Shown here: piece after piece, positions 1 through 7,404 of the stretch
How positions within the stretch are numbered: position 1 is the stretch's first letter
Layout of the letters: each line of letters begins with the position of its first letter
Source of the DNA: Balneolales bacterium
Lineage (GTDB): Bacteria > Bacteroidota > Rhodothermia > Balneolales > HLUCCA01
Direction: 5' to 3'
DNA length: 12,344 bases
NCBI GenBank assembly: GCA_022565415.1
Contig: JAIUMT010000080.1
Coordinates: 1 to 12,344 of the forward strand
Made by a program: the position numbers and the translations under genes
Notes under the pieces: model-generated
What the model was told of the DNA's origin: nothing
What the model saw: the letters and a program-made list of their open reading frames with translations, nothing else
Database searches by the model: none

Positions 1-2428
1 TGCCGTACGCTTCTACCGGAATGGTAAAAACTGGATTCGCCGGATCGGTAGTTTCGACAATGAGTGTATCGCGAAGAATGCCATATCCGCCTGATGTGAA
101 TTCGAATGTTAGTTCGGAGGTAGATCGTCCTGCAATGGTCGTGGGAAACCCGGTAATGGCGTTAATGGTGCCCCCGCTGCTTTCTGCCCGAGTGATTTGA
201 GCCGATTCCTGACCCATATTCTCGAAAATGATACTGAATGCCTCGCTCGTGCCTTTTTGCATAAATCCTAAATTCGGAATCTCTGCGGAGGTCGTAATAA
301 ACACGGCCGGACGATAAGCTGTAATCCGAATTGCATCGGCAGTTAAGGCAGTTTCCGTGCCTTGCTCGCGGCGAATTTCAACAGATACGACGTCGCCAGA
401 TTGCATCTCGAGATCGTGAAGCTGAGTCCATCGGTCGTAATTAATATGATCGATATTGCCTGATTTCACCTCGTTTCCGTTAAGATGCACGGAGTAAGGA
501 ACTGCTTCGGTGAATTCGGGTCCGGATGGAAACCGGATTTGAACATCGTAGTGAGCCGGATTTGCGATAACCGTTTCCCATTTCGCTGAGGCGGCATCCG
601 TTGAAGCATCGGCAACATGTGCCCCCGTTCCCCAAACAGCATCGATTTCTTCGAAATCAGCTACTCGCCAGTTCCCCTGAACCGAAAATGTGGACGGGCC
701 CGCGCCGGACTGCTCATCGTCGACGTAAACTATTCGGGGCAGCCAATCCTGATGATATTTGGCCAAATTCCCAGACGAATCGGTGGCCGCAACCGACCAG
801 CTAACAGCGTTTTGATGCGTGAGAATCTCATCCGATTCCCAGGTAAGATTTCCAACCGACGACATTTCCACGCGGCGGTGCTTCTCGTACATGTCTTTGG
901 CCGCAAGAAACGGTCGCGTCATGAATAGCGGCTTGTCGCTTTGAACCCGAATTCGATATCCGTCCCCGGTGGGGATTTCATCCACAGTTAGCACCGGCGG
1001 AGTGGTGTCTTCGGTTCCCAGCCATTGTTGCATGGCCTCGATGGCGGTGTCGTAGTAGAACTCAATATGCGGATAATCCGCCGCCACCAACTCAATCAAT
1101 TCAAAAACCCGTTCAAAATCCTCGACGAATGTCGCTTCGGCAACGTGCGACCAAATACACGGCACCTGATCGATTCCATTATTAGCTGCCTCAAAAATTT
1201 CGCGGATGTGAGATTCACGAACGTTGATGAAATGAATGGACCGGGTGTTCCAGCTTCGATCGCCTCCGGGAAGCATGTAGTTGTCGGAGCGGGGCTGATA
1301 GGGAACCCATTCGGATGGAGCCTCATTCCAGACATTGATGTTGTTCACCGGTTCGGGGGAGCTTGTGCGATTCGCGGGCCAATCGTTGTGCATGTTGAAT
1401 GGGATCCAGTCGTCGAGATCGGCCTGCCAGTCTGCATCCATAAAATGCCATCCACTTCGAAACGAAACCGGAAACATGTCTTCTTCAATGAGCGCCTCGG
1501 CCATGTTTCGGAAGAAATCCGCCTGTGAATCGATGTAATTGAAGGTCTGATTCCAATAATAGGTGCCGTCTCCGGTATTGTCGGACCAAATCCAGGTATG
1601 ATAATGATAGGTGAACTCGTCGCCATAGTGCTCCATGTTTTCCTTATGGAACTGATTCATCAGATACAGCGACATCAAACTTGGATGCGGGAGGTTGGTG
1701 TTGGTGGCGTAGCGGTATAATGATCCGCCTTGCATCCACCAGGTAAATCGGAAGGGTTCTCCGGATGAATCTCTGTATCGGTCGCGAAAAGATGGTTCCA
1801 TGATTCGGGCCGTCTGACGCGTTGGCGATCGGAAAAGATCAAAATTGCTGTTGCGGTAGTTGGCTGTCTTGGTGTAAATATGGATGCCGGGCGTGGAACT
1901 ATCGGAGCCGAAAACGAAACGAATAACGCCGGGGGAGGGATCTGTTTCGTCTGAGGCGGCTTCACTTGCGGATTCGGAGGTGGCTTCGGGTGTGGGTTGG
2001 GAGGCGGCGGCGGCTGCGGATTCGGAGGTGGCTTCTGGTGTGAATTCGGAGGTGGCTTCGGGTGTGGCTGTGTTGGGTTGATCTTTATTTGTCGCGTTGA
2101 TTATGAAGTCAGCTGTGTTCGATGAGTATATGTCAGCTTCTACCGAAGATGTTTTGATGGAGGATTTATTTTTGGTACCTATGGATGAATCGCTGAACGA
2201 AGATTCTCTCAGGCTAGCATCAGAGATAAATGTACCTGAAAGTTCTGACGTGGTTGTTTCATAAACGGAATTACTTTGAGTATTTGCTGTCGCTGCCGAA
2301 CATAAAAACGGCGCAAAAATCAGCAAAAGAACGATTCCCAGTTTGGTTAGCTGACCGTTAAAAAGTGCTGGGAAATTCAATTTGGAGCTACTGAAAGCAG
2401 AGATTAGAAGAAGGGTATTTTTAGACAT
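1..2428 (-). CDS. Secreted multidomain protein: deacetylase-like barrel, golvesin-like and ASH-like domains (C-terminus off left edge)
   Basis: The frame is open from the ATG at 2428 to the left edge (809 residues seen). An in-frame TGA at 2450-2452 leaves no earlier start. Residues 1-28 are polar and 30-42 hydrophobic (LGIVLLLIFAPFL), followed by SAATA, so this is a signal peptide with a long n-region. Residues 50-165 are a Ser/Thr/Ala/Glu linker with 8-residue repeats. Residues about 166-470 form an alpha/beta region with TYHYHTWIW (His275, His277), SGWHFMDADW (His328) and CIWSHVAEATF (His428). The order resembles NodB-type polysaccharide deacetylases, but the usual TFDDG start is not evident. 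Residues 476-560 look Ig-like (TTPPVL, AATDSSGN). Residues 565-706 match the golvesin C-terminal-like pattern (YVDDEQSG, GNWR, HYDVQIRFPSG, ADAIRI). From 707 on there is an ASH/choice-of-anchor-D-like strand pattern. I infer an exported or surface protein acting on a polysaccharide; the substrate is unknown. The domain calls come from motif reading only. Confidence 0.8.
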   Translation of the reverse strand, partial: MSKNTLLLISAFSSSKLNFPALFNGQLTKLGIVLLLIFAPFLCSAATANTQSNSVYETTTSELSGTFISDASLRESSFSDSSIGTKNKSSIKTSSVEADIYSSNTADFIINATNKDQPNTATPEATSEFTPEATSESAAAAASQPTPEATSESASEAASDETDPSPGVIRFVFGSDSSTPGIHIYTKTANYRNSNFDLFRSPTRQTARIMEPSFRDRYRDSSGEPFRFTWWMQGGSLYRYATNTNLPHPSLMSLYLMNQFHKENMEHYGDEFTYHYHTWIWSDNTGDGTYYWNQTFNYIDSQADFFRNMAEALIEEDMFPVSFRSGWHFMDADWQADLDDWIPFNMHNDWPANRTSSPEPVNNINVWNEAPSEWVPYQPRSDNYMLPGGDRSWNTRSIHFINVRESHIREIFEAANNGIDQVPCIWSHVAEATFVEDFERVFELIELVAADYPHIEFYYDTAIEAMQQWLGTEDTTPPVLTVDEIPTGDGYRIRVQSDKPLFMTRPFLAAKDMYEKHRRVEMSSVGNLTWESDEILTHQNAVSWSVAATDSSGNLAKYHQDWLPRIVYVDDEQSGAGPSTFSVQGNWRVADFEEIDAVWGTGAHVADASTDAASAKWETVIANPAHYDVQIRFPSGPEFTEAVPYSVHLNGNEVKSGNIDHINYDRWTQLHDLEMQSGDVVSVEIRREQGTETALTADAIRITAYRPAVFITTSAEIPNLGFMQKGTSEAFSIIFENMGQESAQITRAESSGGTINAITGFPTTIAGRSTSELTFEFTSGGYGILRDTLIVETTDPANPVFTIPVEAYG
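1946..2065 (-). repeat. 24-bp minisatellite coding for an 8-residue linker repeat
   Basis: Five consecutive 24-bp units lie inside the secreted-protein gene. On the minus strand they encode TPEATSEF, TPEATSES, AAAAASQP, TPEATSES and ASEAASDE (residues 122-161). Units 1, 2 and 4 are nearly identical in DNA; units 3 and 5 have diverged. The period keeps the frame, so copy number could change without breaking the gene. The repeat sits between the signal peptide and the first folded domain, so it is probably a flexible spacer. Confidence 0.85.
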
Positions 2429-2774
2429 AATAGTACGGTCGGCACAGGATCACCGACATCCATTTAGATGATAACGTTACACTACATCTATAGTAAGAAA
2501 ATCTGCCAAACTATTCAGCGATAATCGGATGTGCTCACAAAAGACTGAAACACCAAGTGGTTTTATTCTTCAGCTAAATCAGAGAAAGAAAAGTGAATCT
2601 GTGTTGATGTAAAAAACAGTATAAATCAATAAAGCAACTTTCCACTTCCATAATATCAGGAAGCACGTTTATTTTGAGAGGTCGCTATCTGAGTGATTAT
2701 AGGTCTATTTACGTTGAGGTAGCACAGAAGATTTACAGTTTGCACCTATTGTTTGTACCAAATGTTCGCAGAAT
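2429..2774. other. AT-rich intergenic gap between the secreted-protein gene and the tRNA terminator
   Basis: No convincing coding sequence was seen on either strand. The gap must hold the promoter and 5' leader of the minus-strand secreted-protein gene, but I found no good TTG-N19-21-TAnnTTTG match. The nearest is a TAGTTTG string on the minus strand near 2502-2508, one base short of the consensus. A 5-bp inverted repeat (GTCGG/CCGAC, 2438-2457) lies in the leader and is too weak to call. Confidence 0.5.
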
Positions 2775-2813
2775 AAAAAAAGGCCTTGCAAGTCATTAAC
2801 CTGCAAAGCCTTT
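2775..2813 (-). terminator. Rho-independent terminator of the tRNA-Leu gene
   Basis: Read on the minus strand, AAAGGC-T-TTGCA pairs with TGCAA-G-GCCTTT around an 11-nt loop, giving 11 base pairs with one mismatch. A run of seven T follows (A run at 2775-2781 on the plus strand). It starts 12 bp past the tRNA 3' end, as expected for a single-gene tRNA transcript. Confidence 0.8.
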
Positions 2814-2825
2814 AATTTCATCAAG

Positions 2826-2909
2826 TGCCCTGGACTGGACTCGAACCAGCACGCCGTTGCCAGCACTACCCCCTCAAGATAGCGTGTCTACCAATTTCAC
2901 CACCAGGGC
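2826..2909 (-). tRNA. tRNA-Leu (anticodon GAG)
   Basis: The minus strand folds as a class II tRNA. The acceptor stem GCCCTGG/CCAGGGC pairs perfectly, with discriminator A. The D arm contains AAATTGGTAGAC. The anticodon stem CTATC/GGTAG closes the loop TTGAGGG, so the anticodon is GAG (plus-strand 2873-2875), reading CUC and CUU Leu codons. A long variable arm (TGCTGGCAACGGCG region) is typical of Leu tRNAs. The T arm carries GGTTCGAGTCC. CCA is not encoded (the next bases are CTT), so it must be added after transcription. The 84-nt length fits. Confidence 0.97.
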
Positions 2910-2923
2910 ATTGTGTAGAGCCT

Positions 2924-2955
2924 CAAATATACGAGGATTCTTTTTCCGAAATCAA
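2924..2955 (-). promoter_or_regulatory. Bacteroidota-type promoter of tRNA-Leu
   Basis: On the minus strand, TTG (2955-2953) and TATATTTG (2931-2924) are 21 nt apart. This matches the Bacteroidota primary-sigma consensus TTTG-N19-21-TAnnTTTG, with the -7 box exact. The start of transcription would fall only a few bases before the tRNA 5' end at 2909. The match is by eye; the position directly before a tRNA supports it. Confidence 0.65.
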
Positions 2956-2963
2956 GTTAAATC

Positions 2964-2979
2964 ATACGAACTTTCGTAT
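2964..2979. repeat. Perfect 7-2-7 inverted repeat upstream of the tRNA promoter
   Basis: ATACGAA-CT-TTCGTAT is a 16-bp near-palindrome lying 9 bp upstream of the -33 element of the tRNA-Leu promoter. On the plus strand it is followed by five T. No plus-strand gene precedes it, so a terminator role is unlikely. It could be a protein site or a chance AT-rich palindrome. Confidence 0.5.
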
Positions 2980-3059
2980 TTTTATGGTTCTTTGTGTACC
3001 AAATTCTTGTTAACTCAAATTCGGGGTACAGCTGATTCGATTTATACAGTCAAAACGGC

Positions 3060-3069
3060 TGTTTAAACA
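3060..3069. repeat. Palindrome TGTTTAAACA, intergenic copy 1
   Basis: A perfect 10-bp palindrome in the leader region of the pseudouridine synthase. The identical 10-mer occurs at 7301-7310, also between genes. A shared binding site is possible; chance in AT-rich DNA is the default explanation. Confidence 0.4.
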
Positions 3070-3221
3070 CCATTTCCAGCTGAAATTCCTCGTTTTCAAA
3101 CAGGAAAGTTGAACATAACTGCTACATGCATAATGCCAACGGATAAAACCTGCAGCTTTGATTTGCACGAATCCCAGCTTTTTGGCACATTGAAATAACC
3201 TTTTATTTACTACAGACCGTT

Positions 3222-4469
3222 TTGAAACCTAAGAATTCTCCGAAATCAGACAACGACCAACCTACCCGTTCTTCTAAACGAACAGATAACCGTCCTGCGC
3301 CAACGCCAGCGTCTTCTAGCAGCGTTTACCGTAAGGGCAAGGCTCCTTTCGGACCCGATTCTGAGGGGAATTCCTCTCGACAAAAACCGGTCGAACGACG
3401 AAAATCAGGCTCCCATCGTGCCGCGAAATCTAATGCCGTCGACAATTTCGACGAAGATTCCTTCATCCCGAGACCAAAGTCATACCGAAAAGGCTCGGCC
3501 GCTGCCCCAAAAACTGAACCCCCCGGCACTTACGAAGAGTCTTCTACTCGCGACAACGAATCTTCGCCAAAGTCTCGAAGACCAGTGGCAAAGTCGAAAG
3601 CTCAACGAAACGCACCTCCGCGCAGAATTGACAAACATTCGCCTAAAAAGGAAACATTCGAGTCGAAAACCATGTCTGAACTCGATAACTCATGGCGCCT
3701 CAATAAGTTCATTTCGAACTCCGGAGTTTGCTCCCGCCGCGAGGCCGATACCCTTATCGGCGAGGGCAAGGTGAGTGTAAACGGCAAAGTCGTTACCGAA
3801 ATGGGCGTTAAGGTCACGAGCAAGGATCGTGTTGTTGTGGATGGCGCTGAGGTAAATCCAGTCGATTTCGTCTACATTTTGCTCAATAAGCCCGATAATT
3901 ACATCACCACGACCGACGACGAAAAAGGCCGGAATACGGTGATGGATCTCGTCGAGGATGCTACAGGTCACCATTTATATCCCGTCGGCCGACTCGATCG
4001 TCATACCACCGGACTTCTGCTTCTCACCAACGATGGAGATCTCGCTAATCGCTTGATGCACCCCAAATACGAAGTTCGCAAAATCTATGAAATTCAGTCA
4101 GCTCTCGCGATTACCGAACCTCAGTTGAATTCCCTTCGTGCCGGTGTCGAGCTCGAAGACGGAATGGCAAAACCATATCGTGTGCAACGTGTTATGGGAA
4201 CAGATCGTGTTATTCAAATGACCATTTTCGAAGGAAGAAACCGTCAGGTTCGTCGTATGATGGAAGTCGTGGGACATCAATCCATCGAACTGAGTCGCAT
4301 CACCTATGGCGGACTCCAAATTCGCGGACTCCGAAAAGGTCGCTGGAGATTCCTCAAAGCCGACGAAGTGAACGAATTACGCAAACTGGTGAAATTGTTC
4401 AACATCGAGAAGAAAAAGTCCGACACGACCTACATGCAGGGCAAAAAGAGATACGAAAAGCGAAAATAA
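3222..4469 (+). CDS. rluB: RluB/RsuA-family rRNA pseudouridine synthase with long basic N-terminal extension
   Basis: It isomerises specific uridines of ribosomal RNA to pseudouridine. Residues about 158-206 form an S4 RNA-binding domain (WRLNKFISNSGVCSRREAD...VSVNG). The synthase domain follows, with YPVGRLDRHTTGLLLLTNDG; the catalytic aspartate is Asp259. LANRLMHP and GRNRQVRRM, typical of the RsuA/RluB branch, come after. Residues 1-150 are a low-complexity Ser/Lys/Arg/Pro extension, probably disordered; the C-terminal tail is also basic (KKRYEKRK). The start is TTG at 3222: the frame opens only after a TGA at 3159 and no ATG, GTG or TTG precedes it. The next ATG is at 3672 (residue 151), just before the S4 domain, so a short form cannot be excluded. 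RluB versus RluE, RluF or RsuA is not settled by sequence alone. Confidence 0.93.
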   Translation: MKPKNSPKSDNDQPTRSSKRTDNRPAPTPASSSSVYRKGKAPFGPDSEGNSSRQKPVERRKSGSHRAAKSNAVDNFDEDSFIPRPKSYRKGSAAAPKTEPPGTYEESSTRDNESSPKSRRPVAKSKAQRNAPPRRIDKHSPKKETFESKTMSELDNSWRLNKFISNSGVCSRREADTLIGEGKVSVNGKVVTEMGVKVTSKDRVVVDGAEVNPVDFVYILLNKPDNYITTTDDEKGRNTVMDLVEDATGHHLYPVGRLDRHTTGLLLLTNDGDLANRLMHPKYEVRKIYEIQSALAITEPQLNSLRAGVELEDGMAKPYRVQRVMGTDRVIQMTIFEGRNRQVRRMMEVVGHQSIELSRITYGGLQIRGLRKGRWRFLKADEVNELRKLVKLFNIEKKKSDTTYMQGKKRYEKRK

Positions 4470-4558
4470 TGTCGTTTAATAGCACACGTCATAAACCATA
4501 AGTTGCGAAGACCTCATTTTTAACTCATATTTCTTGGTGGGGAACATTCTGTTGAATT

Positions 4559-4589
4559 TTGACAGATATCAACTCGTGCGTTATTTTTC
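4559..4589 (+). promoter_or_regulatory. Candidate promoter of the alpha/beta hydrolase gene
   Basis: TTG (4559-4561), 20 nt, then TATTTTTC (4582-4589) matches the Bacteroidota TTG/TAnnTTTG pattern except for the last base of the -7 box. It would give a leader of roughly 65 nt before the ATG at 4659. The surrounding DNA is AT-rich, so a chance match is possible. Confidence 0.35.
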
Positions 4590-4658
4590 CGTTCGATCAT
4601 CCGCCGTGACTCAATGTAAAAGCGCCATCCTAATTTACTAATCGAATCAATTCAGTAT

Positions 4659-5531
4659 ATGAGAAATCGCGTTGTCAAAAAGCATTCAGGATCGCTCGAT
4701 TCCACTGAGGGAAACCCCATTCGGTACGATCTGTACACACCGCCAAGCGATTCTGGTTCACTTCCTGTGATTCTATTTCTGCACGGATTTAAAGGTTTCA
4801 AAGATTGGGGCACATTTCCAGACGCGTTTTTTGAAATCGCCCGACAAAACTTCGCGGTTTTGGCCATAAATTTCTCCCACAACGGCGTTGGAACCGACTT
4901 CGACACATTCGAGCACACCGATTTATTCAAAACACAGACCATCAGTCAGGAACTTGCCGACATTAAAACGGTTATTGAAGCCTTAAAATCGGGTCAAATT
5001 GGCCACTCTGCAGGACTTTTCGACCTATCTCCGGTCGGTATTATTGGTCATTCGCGTGGAGGTCACACTGCAATTTTGGCCGCAGCTGAGTTCGAGGAAA
5101 TCACCTGTCTCGTAACGTGGGCTCCCGTGGCGGATGTCCTTTCATCATGGCCCGACTCGATGATAAACGATTGGAAAACCTCCGGCGAGACCATCATACA
5201 GAACAGTCGTACCGGGCAAAATCTTCCAATTGGACGTCAGCTTTATGATGATGTGATGGCCAACAAAGATGCGTATTCTGCACTCAAACGCGTCTCCGAA
5301 CTGTATATTCCCTGCTTTTTCATACACGGGAATGCCGATGAAACCGTGCCTCATCGCAGCACCGAACAGTTGTATCTGGCTTGCTCCAGCTACGAGAAGG
5401 AAAAGAAGCTCATAAACGGCGGGGATCACACTTTTGGAAGTTCCCATCCATACACCGCCGACGATCTACCTGAAGATTTTGCCGATGTTGTGAGCCTAAC
5501 CATCGACTGGTTTCAGACCAACTTGATCTGA
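4659..5531 (+). CDS. Alpha/beta hydrolase (serine hydrolase)
   Basis: A 290-residue cytoplasmic enzyme; no signal peptide or membrane segment is seen. The oxyanion-hole motif FLHGFKG is near residue 41. The nucleophile elbow is IGHSRGG with Ser132, the acid is Asp227 in HGNADETVP, and the base is His257 in GGDHTFG, so a full Ser-Asp-His triad is present in the right order and spacing. The layout is that of dienelactone-hydrolase or acyl-peptidase-like esterases; the substrate cannot be read from sequence. The ATG at 4659 lies close upstream of the first conserved strand. The metallopeptidase gene follows after 70 bp (19 bp if its TTG start is used), so they probably share a transcript. Confidence 0.92.
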   Translation: MRNRVVKKHSGSLDSTEGNPIRYDLYTPPSDSGSLPVILFLHGFKGFKDWGTFPDAFFEIARQNFAVLAINFSHNGVGTDFDTFEHTDLFKTQTISQELADIKTVIEALKSGQIGHSAGLFDLSPVGIIGHSRGGHTAILAAAEFEEITCLVTWAPVADVLSSWPDSMINDWKTSGETIIQNSRTGQNLPIGRQLYDDVMANKDAYSALKRVSELYIPCFFIHGNADETVPHRSTEQLYLACSSYEKEKKLINGGDHTFGSSHPYTADDLPEDFADVVSLTIDWFQTNLI

Positions 5532-5601
5532 TTTCCCCTTTGTAAATGCTTTGCCAAACCCAACCAATTTCCGGGAAACTCTCAAAATCAATTCTATTCT
5601 G

Positions 5602-6489
5602 ATGCAACTTGATGCTTGTCCGCCTGTGAATTACGTGAAGCGCCGCGGGCAACGCTCGATTCGGATTCGCGTTAAGCCGGATGAAATCATTGTATCGGGT
5701 CCGGCAAGGGTTGCTGATCGTCAACTTGTCGGATTTCTGCGTGACCGGGAAGAGTGGGTGCGTAAAACGGTACTGAAACTTTCCAGTTTGCGAAGCGAGA
5801 GGACCAAGAAACTGGCGGAAATGGAAGGTCACGTACTTCTTCGCGGTGAGTGGATTCCGATGGTAGTTCGTCCCTCGAGACCCGACTCAACCACTTGGCT
5901 TTTGGTCGACAGAAAAGACCGGGTGGATGCGTATCCGCCAGATAATTCAACGGATGGAAACTATAATTCGACCACTGGGCGTGAGAACGTTAGCATCAGC
6001 CAGAAAACAAGTCTTTCGACTCAACTTCGCATGTTTGAAGAGAACGTAGAATGTAAAGAGCTACATGAGCATAAACAAGCAAAAGAGTATCATTTTGATG
6101 GCGGTTTTCAACCGAGAGACGCCCTAAGTCGAGCTGCCTATCCTGATAAGCAAACGCAGGATATGTTTTTAAAAGAGTTGGCCCGACAACAACTTCCCAT
6201 CGAATTCGAGATACTATCCCAAAAGCTCGGCTTCAAATGGGAGCGTTTGTTTATCCGTTCTCAGAAAACGAAATGGGGGACATGTTCGTCGAAAGGGAAT
6301 ATTTCGTTGAATTGGAGGCTCATTAAATGTCCGCAACACATCCGGGAATATATCATGATTCACGAGTTGTGTCATACGGTTCACCTGAATCATAGCAAGG
6401 AGTTTTGGGACTTGGTTCGTGCGCATTATCCAGAGGTTGATGTTGCTCATAAATGGCTTAAACAGGAAGGTGAGCTGGCTTTTTTGTAA
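5602..6489 (+). CDS. YgjP-like zinc metallopeptidase (SprT/DUF45, M48-related)
   Basis: The N-terminal strand pattern YVKRRGQRSIRIRVKPDEIIVSGP is the usual YgjP opening. The C-terminal catalytic part has the family signature KTKWGTCSSKGNISLNWRL, then HELCHTVHLNHSKEFW. Zinc ligands are His254, His258 and His264 with Glu255 as catalytic base (numbering from 5602). The family is predicted to be cytoplasmic metalloprotease; its substrates are poorly known. I chose ATG 5602 because the family homology begins right after it. A TTG at 5551 in frame would add 17 residues without family resemblance. Residues about 105-180 form a charged, weakly structured insert that makes this protein longer than the usual roughly 240 residues. 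It lies just downstream of the hydrolase, in the same direction. Confidence 0.9.
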   Translation: MQLDACPPVNYVKRRGQRSIRIRVKPDEIIVSGPARVADRQLVGFLRDREEWVRKTVLKLSSLRSERTKKLAEMEGHVLLRGEWIPMVVRPSRPDSTTWLLVDRKDRVDAYPPDNSTDGNYNSTTGRENVSISQKTSLSTQLRMFEENVECKELHEHKQAKEYHFDGGFQPRDALSRAAYPDKQTQDMFLKELARQQLPIEFEILSQKLGFKWERLFIRSQKTKWGTCSSKGNISLNWRLIKCPQHIREYIMIHELCHTVHLNHSKEFWDLVRAHYPEVDVAHKWLKQEGELAFL

Positions 6490-6633
6490 TAACGTATTGG
6501 ATTCTCGGAATCGCGCATTAAACGTCTAGCTTGAAGTAGTGTGTGGGATTTTGAAAACCACGTGACGTTCTTAAAACAACCCCGCCTAATATTGTAGAAT
6601 CGCGAAACTACGTAAAAGCTGTGAACGGTTGAC

Positions 6634-7212
6634 TTAAATCGCCCGGCTGTCGGGTAGAGTGAGGTGATAAGCAATAGCTGGCGGAACATTCCTCCAAATC
6701 AATTTTTCGTGCGAGCAATACTCTTTATTGATTTTTCGTTCGAAATCGGAACTGAAGTGGTTGAATCGGTAGTACTTGTAATAGGCAATTGATCCACCGG
6801 GGGCAGTCATAGAAAGTTTTTTCCGCCAGATTTTACTGGTGATTTCAGCCGGAATCTGTTCGTATGGAATAGAGCTGATGATTACATCATAAGGTTTCGA
6901 TACTTCAAACTTGAGCACATCCAAATTAAAAACCTGAATTCCGGGTCGCGAAAAACGAGTTCGAATGTGGTCAAAGAATCGTTTATCAATCTCGACAATA
7001 TCGAGAGTGTCGTTGCGATGCATTGCCTGAACGATGCTATCTGTGATGGCTCCGGTTCCCGGACCTAATTCGAGTATTCGCAACGCTTTTCCAGGATTTC
7101 TTAAGCGATAATGCCTGATTGATTGTGCCATTTCCATAGCGAGATATCGAGAGCTCGGTGCGACGGCCCCGGTATATCCCAAATGTTTTATGAAATGGAC
7201 AAAATTAAGCAA
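6634..7212 (-). CDS. PmtA-like class I SAM methyltransferase (phospholipid N-methyltransferase family)
   Basis: 192 residues. GAVAPSSRYLAMEMA near residue 15 precedes the SAM-binding motif ILELGPGTGAITDSIV (about residues 46-61). The acidic motif-II end is DIVEIDKRF, with NLDVLKF next and DVIISSIPYEQIP as motif IV. This order (APSS, ELGPGTG, SSIP) is characteristic of the PmtA/COG3963 group, which methylates phosphatidylethanolamine, and is related to KsgA-type methyltransferases. Activity on lipid is inferred. The start is TTG at 7212; an in-frame TAA at 7246-7248 leaves no ATG upstream, and the next Met falls inside the conserved region. The gene is convergent with the metallopeptidase gene and divergent from the permease operon. 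Confidence 0.85.
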   Translation of the reverse strand: MLNFVHFIKHLGYTGAVAPSSRYLAMEMAQSIRHYRLRNPGKALRILELGPGTGAITDSIVQAMHRNDTLDIVEIDKRFFDHIRTRFSRPGIQVFNLDVLKFEVSKPYDVIISSIPYEQIPAEITSKIWRKKLSMTAPGGSIAYYKYYRFNHFSSDFERKINKEYCSHEKLIWRNVPPAIAYHLTLPDSRAI

Positions 7213-7300
7213 GTATACCCTGTGATCGAGTGTTGGATGTTTCGTTTACGTGGCTGTGTATATCAAATAGCAACAAATATTTATGTATTGCATAGCTGGA

Positions 7301-7310
7301 TGTTTAAACA
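7301..7310. repeat. Palindrome TGTTTAAACA, intergenic copy 2
   Basis: It is identical to the 10-mer at 3060-3069 and sits in the gap between the divergent methyltransferase and permease genes. The flanks of the two copies do not match beyond the palindrome. Confidence 0.4.
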
Positions 7311-7373
7311 GACCCCTCATAATAGCGAATTCACATTGAACGAACAATTCTAATGCCTTCGAATTACGTTCTT

Positions 7374-7404
7374 TTGCGTTTAGATCACTATTGGGCCACA
7401 TTTG
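7374..7404 (+). promoter_or_regulatory. Candidate promoter of the permease operon
   Basis: TTG (7374-7376), 20 nt, then CACATTTG (7397-7404). The -7 box differs from TAnnTTTG only in its first base and the spacing is ideal. The -7 box overlaps the left arm of the inverted repeat at 7395-7420. The leader to the ATG at 7555 would be about 145 nt. This is pattern matching by eye. Confidence 0.35.

Larger units (their letters stand above)
2932..3221. other. Intergenic gap between tRNA-Leu and the pseudouridine synthase
   Basis: It holds the upstream half of the tRNA promoter, the 16-bp inverted repeat at 2964-2979 and the palindrome TGTTTAAACA at 3060-3069. It must also contain the plus-strand promoter of the pseudouridine synthase, but no TAnnTTTG box with a well-spaced TTG was found. 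No gene was recognised. Confidence 0.45.

Noticed and set aside
1025..1528. Plus-strand open frame of 167 residues
   Set aside because: Lies antisense inside the secreted-protein gene, which has family motifs; the plus-strand translation shows none.
2438..2457. GTCGG/CCGAC inverted repeat in the leader of the secreted-protein gene
   Set aside because: Five-base arms with a ten-base loop are expected by chance.
2825..3066. Two short plus-strand frames
   Set aside because: They run over the tRNA-Leu gene and its promoter.
5410..5832. Minus-strand open frame of 140 residues
   Set aside because: Overlaps the end of the hydrolase and the start of the metallopeptidase on the opposite strand, with no motif.
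6500..6512. GATTC-TCG-GAATC hairpin between the convergent metallopeptidase and methyltransferase genes
   Set aside because: Only five pairs and no T-run on either strand; not enough for a terminator call.
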